From an uncultured Clostridia bacterium (GTDB lineage: Bacteria; Bacillota; Clostridia; Oscillospirales; Acutalibacteraceae), in assembly GCA_947171615.1 (NCBI GenBank), contig CAMVYG010000079.1, positions 1 to 9,057 of the forward strand: a stretch of DNA of 9,057 nucleotides. Reading direction: 5' to 3'. The position numbers and the translations under genes were made by a program. Under the pieces are notes generated by a model that worked only from the letters and a program-made list of their open reading frames with translations, was not told the origin of the DNA and made no database searches. Positions 8,301-9,057 of this stretch are shown one piece after another (the stretch's first letter is position 1; each line of letters begins with the position of its first letter).

Positions 8301-8944
8301 ATTTCTGAGCTTTCCGGCTGTGAAGAGCTTTCCACTTCTGCGATATCGGAGCTTTCGCTCACTTTCTGATCTGCCCCAGGCTCTGAGGACAGAGAAGATT
8401 CCGGAAATTCTTCGTCTTCCTCCCGGTTCTTTTCCGTTACAAGAGTCTGCGCTGTTTCCGGGCTTAAAAGCGCCATTTCAAAGCCAAACTCACGGTTTTG
8501 AAGGGAAAGCAGCGTCTCGTCAGGGCGCAAAACAGCAGAATAGGACTTTGTTTCTTCTCCGTTTTGGGCTTTGTACAGGCCGGGGCGTACCATTCTTTCA
8601 AACAAGCCGGAAGAGGCGGAAGAAAGATTCAGGGTGTTATCGATCTCTTCCCAGGTTCCCTCTTCCGTTTCATAGTGCACCGGGCCAGGATAAGAAGCCG
8701 CTATAAAAGAACCGTCGCTTAAACGAAAATGTTTTTCAGCAACGTCACGCTGCCCGGTTTCTTCGTACACTACCTGTATGTCTGCCGGCTTGTCCTCTGG
8801 AAAATCTACAAATTCTGCCGAATCAACCGTTTCCGGCAAAACTGTAGAAAGCTCGTTTTCTGCGGCCACAGCCCGCAAGGGCGTTACCTGCAGTAACAGT
8901 GCCGCCACAAGCAGCATTGCAAGACTTTTTTGAACCTTTTTCAT
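1760..8944 (-). CDS. Secreted RHS/YD-repeat polymorphic toxin-type protein with variable C-terminal tip
   Basis: A 2394-residue open frame starting at an ATG preceded by AAAGGGGA nine bases upstream. Layout by approximate residue: 1-27/28 Sec signal peptide (KK, hydrophobic core, cut after AVA or AVAA); 45-160 conserved N-terminal beta domain; 180-355 acidic Ser/Glu/Pro-rich linker; 375-500 domain ending FPVVIDPT; 505-660 DNRLRE-type domain; 700-830 pre-repeat region with GWKL; 835-1080 first YD-repeat block; 1105-1275 and 1300-1465 two carbohydrate-binding-like beta domains; 1470-2137 YD repeats (YDGLGR, YDSLGR, YDAAGN, YDKLGQ, YDTAGN); 2138-2203 RHS-associated core; 2204-2394 variable tip. 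In known RHS/WapA proteins the YD repeats form a shell that holds a toxic C-terminal domain, delivered to competitors at the cell surface. That role is inferred here. The tip is AT-richer than the core and matches no toxin family I recognise. No frameshift or internal stop is seen. A coupled small membrane-protein gene follows. Confidence 0.96.
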   Translation of the reverse strand: MKKVQKSLAMLLVAALLLQVTPLRAVAAENELSTVLPETVDSAEFVDFPEDKPADIQVVYEETGQRDVAEKHFRLSDGSFIAASYPGPVHYETEEGTWEEIDNTLNLSSASSGLFERMVRPGLYKAQNGEETKSYSAVLRPDETLLSLQNREFGFEMALLSPETAQTLVTEKNREEDEEFPESSLSSEPGADQKVSESSDIAEVESSSQPESSEISGSDENMQKENALSGKAFVEEIREVKPESGLPETSAPLSSAVSVPENDRAELSVSSAPDGSDNTSHEAPSAAPDNSGEEASLPSALESSEVDSELESELPPQETEKPDHMEGGMAASVPAKIENPEEPKELLPSPPSNSINSIGVNDANETALPLEEQLQPQKISSRVTYENVWPGVDLQYYNYGYNIKESIIVREPQKKYRYSFLLNLEGLTPVLRENGNIDLFDREEKLVYQIPAPYMTDAAQAVSHRAVYELTNTTDGYVLTVEADPEWINAEDRQFPVVIDPTLILSGSDFGTAFTASCVTSEDPDKAGSGGESIYIGHMVSGHEMQVFFQFGSLPTLPANCSVVNATLNLYQHTYSQVGMNRLFVQAHEVTSSRPASYATNADWIRNMTWNTKPEFNKNTTEAYARITEATKGSYSTWDISRLVSKWYASSSANRMLAMDAIGPDNFTPTRCATAVFWMNINSKPLFLIHYRNNVGLENRYTYQTSSIGRAGVANISDHAAQLTLANTLFESNSETMPFALTAYYNSPYRGRYFTVNGGFGVHTANYTTMYAGAGWKLSVQETVVKTTVKTSNASTSYYVYTDADGTEHYFEASSSQSSYSDEDGLGYTLSVSGAVSTLKDEKNNQKEFYNGYLTKQTDRNGNAIYYLYNDNTAYSASAPFNPSSTVWKPKANQANRVTQIYQVNDNGSAADVQLLICKLTYSGNFVNKITDASGRAYTFQYTAHSSGIQQLSKITFPDGYSAQYDYSVDTYALTKAYDSELQAGIELAYQFSFGNWCIQGAHEYVASALNERQTVGNRWHNYSSSLQQRLYRFYGQDHRVETKDDITTRYTFDLAGRTINVVNYNYDWTKVLGTSALSYTKNQGTAKTNNRVTGAASSGIAAVNHIYNSGMEVLPGSNYGWTEYASDTGPTSTFSTSVSEVSPVIKPRTGSYLMKMYYPTSLIFTTGFGRMVGQYQTVYLEARTTYVFSGYANSSGITKFGKDGGMTLSFQDSTGTETLAESKALDYATSTKIESGWARLQVSYTPLKSGYYRVSANLRNASEYGAFDDLQLEEAVTDFIGELVEKWNAASSANLLQLGSLETWSASGALITSVPNYWTYPDSRVTPVTLTGNDASRGVAFQMLGHPDAKRRASQTVSINRSSNTTYMLSAWGKAYCATDGAPITDLTKDNDPPKRFFGMIAKILYSDTTTPEYQYVSFNPQFNDWQYTSGFIVPKRANKTVTSITVSLAYDYNINTAWFDEISLTEEPAQTYTYDSNGKLKTVTSSAQSADTYTYSGPDLTKFVSASSGTFNYTYDASHNMTKATNDGVNLTAGYDTAGNNTSAKLQKGTSGIYMQSTASYTADKNHTSSITDVNGITTGYTYDGLGRVSTVKTPYAGGTLTVNQQYAAGTNDKVSNTYVSGTVSLSNTYNKGQISSVMRKSFNGSTPSWQKYLTPVDNWGNVTKVQVQSGSHAALEADVAWETPITLASYEYGSNNGPLTQLTYGNGDWEEYYYDIFGRPVSIWHFTDDQFDYEEDRSYDSFGNIARSVVFDDFNKASAEYLYEYDSLGRLIRSEQSGDAVSPLRTQHQYDAQNRLSSQSWQLPERTLWESYSYNNANGTLKSMGLGTGRSLTFGYDNLLRLQSETLEGVYQRRRNYGETTTANKETQRPNYFMYYKPDGTTVKLGYRYLYDAAGNIKQVYSRVGANALALESSYEYDKLGQLIKADTGLSVESYTYDTAGNMLSRSTAATTTDYGYDNTQWGDLLTSYKGQKIAYEGQTYNSTSNAVTGTPVSGNPISYYGNGNRRWSMTWENGRELATAEAAGRTVSYEYDKNGLRTSKTYNGTRYDYVYAGDKLVWQGWNGNEMYFFYDNTGTPIAFWYFPKGGERVTGYYFTNMQGDVTRIEDPNGNVLATYGYDAWGRNYSASGSMANINPLKYRGYYYDTETGFYYLQSRYYDPIVSRFINADSYASTGQGFLGYNMFAYCGNNPVSRADASGHRPIRIEDLGDFDGGSGGGIFGAGARMVSQQQLYEHSYISNNPMEQALCPISVVTGNYTTILAPEVGNSDRFISAYAQGRMDNYLLSSAGVRIGGDKLKVKLNLALDDISLPVVTGSRTGDTMIENSSGLRIDLTKLQVGIEMSTTITHSSGISDTTYTYYSISGMGLLWILSTAVGVPLPNAPPLVGAPAH
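2336..2533 (-). other. RHS repeat-associated core domain of the large protein
   Basis: Residues 2138-2203 carry the signature of the RHS-associated core: NPLKYRGYYYDTETGFYY, then LQSRYYDP, SRFINAD, NMFAY and NNPVSRADASGH. This is the last conserved segment before the exchangeable tip. The usual closing motif DPxGL appears as DASGH, and the upstream (S/N)PDP-like site appears as NADS. Both aspartates (D2172 and D2199) are kept, but the prolines are not. In related proteins this area carries self-cleavage that releases the tip. Whether that happens here cannot be read from the sequence. Confidence 0.9.
4535..5630 (-). other. Two tandem carbohydrate-binding-like beta domains inserted in the YD-repeat region
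   Basis: Approximate residues 1105-1275 and 1300-1465 break the YD repeats. The first runs from NHIYNSGME to GAFDDLQLEE and includes ARTTYVFSGYANSS. The second runs from NLLQLGSLETW to TAWFDEISLTEE and includes NTTYMLSAWGKAY. The pattern of an N-terminal LxxGxxE/W, a central 'tTYxlSgyak' strand and a final 'aWFDeIsL' strand is that of CenC-type jelly-roll modules seen inside many Firmicutes RHS proteins. They probably bind surface glycans or help fold the shell. Ligand residues cannot be assigned by eye. Confidence 0.65.
6960..7432 (-). other. DNRLRE-type domain of the RHS protein
   Basis: Approximate residues 505-660 follow the FPVVIDPT motif and contain the order expected for DNRLRE/disaggregatase-related domains: a DFGTAF start, a GGESIYIG strand, FQFGSLP, ATLNLYQHTY, MTWNTKPEF, TWDISRLVSKWY and a final LAMDAIG. 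In secreted Firmicutes RHS proteins this beta domain sits between the N-terminal region and the YD repeats. Its molecular role is not established; surface or glycan contact is a reasonable guess. Confidence 0.75.
7870..8400 (-). other. Acidic Ser/Glu/Pro-rich low-complexity linker of the RHS protein
   Basis: Approximate residues 180-355 are dominated by Ser, Glu, Pro and Asp, with repeated SSE, ESS and SSEVxSE patterns. On the plus strand the short string gagctttc recurs, for example at 8306-8360. The segment separates the N-terminal beta domain from the YENVWPGVDLQYY domain. It is most likely a disordered spacer exposed outside the membrane. Such repeats expand and contract easily, so its length should vary between strains. 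Confidence 0.7.
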
Positions 8945-8953
8945 GACTCCAAA

Positions 8954-8961
8954 TCCCCTTT
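8954..8961 (-). promoter_or_regulatory. Ribosome binding site of the rhs gene
   Basis: AAAGGGGA on the minus strand lies nine bases before the ATG. A second GGAG only two bases from the ATG is too close to be the main site. This supports the start at 8944, which also gives a complete signal peptide. Confidence 0.75.
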
Positions 8962-9000
8962 CTTTTAACGATATGCAACTCCATTCCTCTTTGAAGGGTT

Positions 9001-9014
9001 ATTTTTATAAAAAT
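9001..9014. promoter_or_regulatory. 14-base perfect palindrome in the rhs leader
   Basis: ATTTTTATAAAAAT reads the same on both strands and lies just downstream of the candidate -10 box. It could be an operator or a weak alternative -10 (TATAAA). It may also be chance in AT-rich DNA. No regulator is encoded nearby. Confidence 0.25.
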
Positions 9015-9026
9015 CCTTCTTTTGTA

Positions 9027-9055
9027 AAAATACTATAGAAATCATGTTGTGTCAA
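9027..9055 (-). promoter_or_regulatory. Candidate sigma-A type promoter for the rhs/immunity operon
   Basis: On the minus strand a perfect TTGACA (9055-9050) is followed after 17 bases by TATTTT (9032-9027), a -10 box with two mismatches to TATAAT. It would give an untranslated leader of about 75 bases. No gene is visible further upstream, as the window ends two bases beyond the -35 box. The AT-rich context makes chance matches easier. Confidence 0.55.
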
Positions 9056-9057
9056 TA

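Overview
The window looks like a chromosomal accessory locus from a Gram-positive anaerobe of the Clostridia, probably a gut-type Oscillospiraceae or Ruminococcaceae relative. This rests on the style of the giant RHS protein: a Sec signal peptide, a DNRLRE-type domain, paired carbohydrate-binding-like domains inside the YD repeats, and the Firmicutes-type core ending YCGNNPVSRADASGH. AAGGAG-type ribosome binding sites agree. No taxonomic marker gene is present, so the assignment is moderate.

All convincing genes are on the minus strand, so the locus reads from right to left. A promoter-like region (about 9027-9055) precedes a 2394-residue secreted RHS/YD-repeat polymorphic-toxin-type protein (8944-1760). 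Its last ~190 residues, after the core, are an AT-richer variable tip that I do not recognise. Twelve bases downstream, with its ribosome binding site overlapping the rhs stop codon, lies a 208-codon gene (1747-1121) for a protein with two membrane segments. By position and coupling it is the candidate immunity protein.

From 1123 down to 1 there is no intact gene. The region is a mosaic of a short inverted-repeat element (arms ACACAG/CTGTGT, loop AACCGTCCC; seven recognisable copies plus stubs) interleaved with four fragments of RHS coding sequence. The fragments match residues 1772-1807, 2055-2188, 2055-2068 and 2055-2155 of the intact protein (the last one runs off the window). Internal fragment edges coincide with repeat elements, and three fragments begin at the same base of the RHS gene. 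Fragments 1 and 3 are identical over 142 nt and then differ at 16 of 159 positions, which points to recent gene conversion. They share variants that the intact gene lacks, so they come from another rhs copy.

Reading of the whole: an active RHS toxin/immunity module followed by a graveyard, or recombination platform, of rhs core pieces joined by REP-like palindromes. Orphan cores downstream of an rhs gene are known to act as donors for tip exchange. The unusual part here is the tight association of the junctions with one palindromic repeat. The unrecognised tip/immunity pair and this repeat-bordered array are the two things most worth following up.
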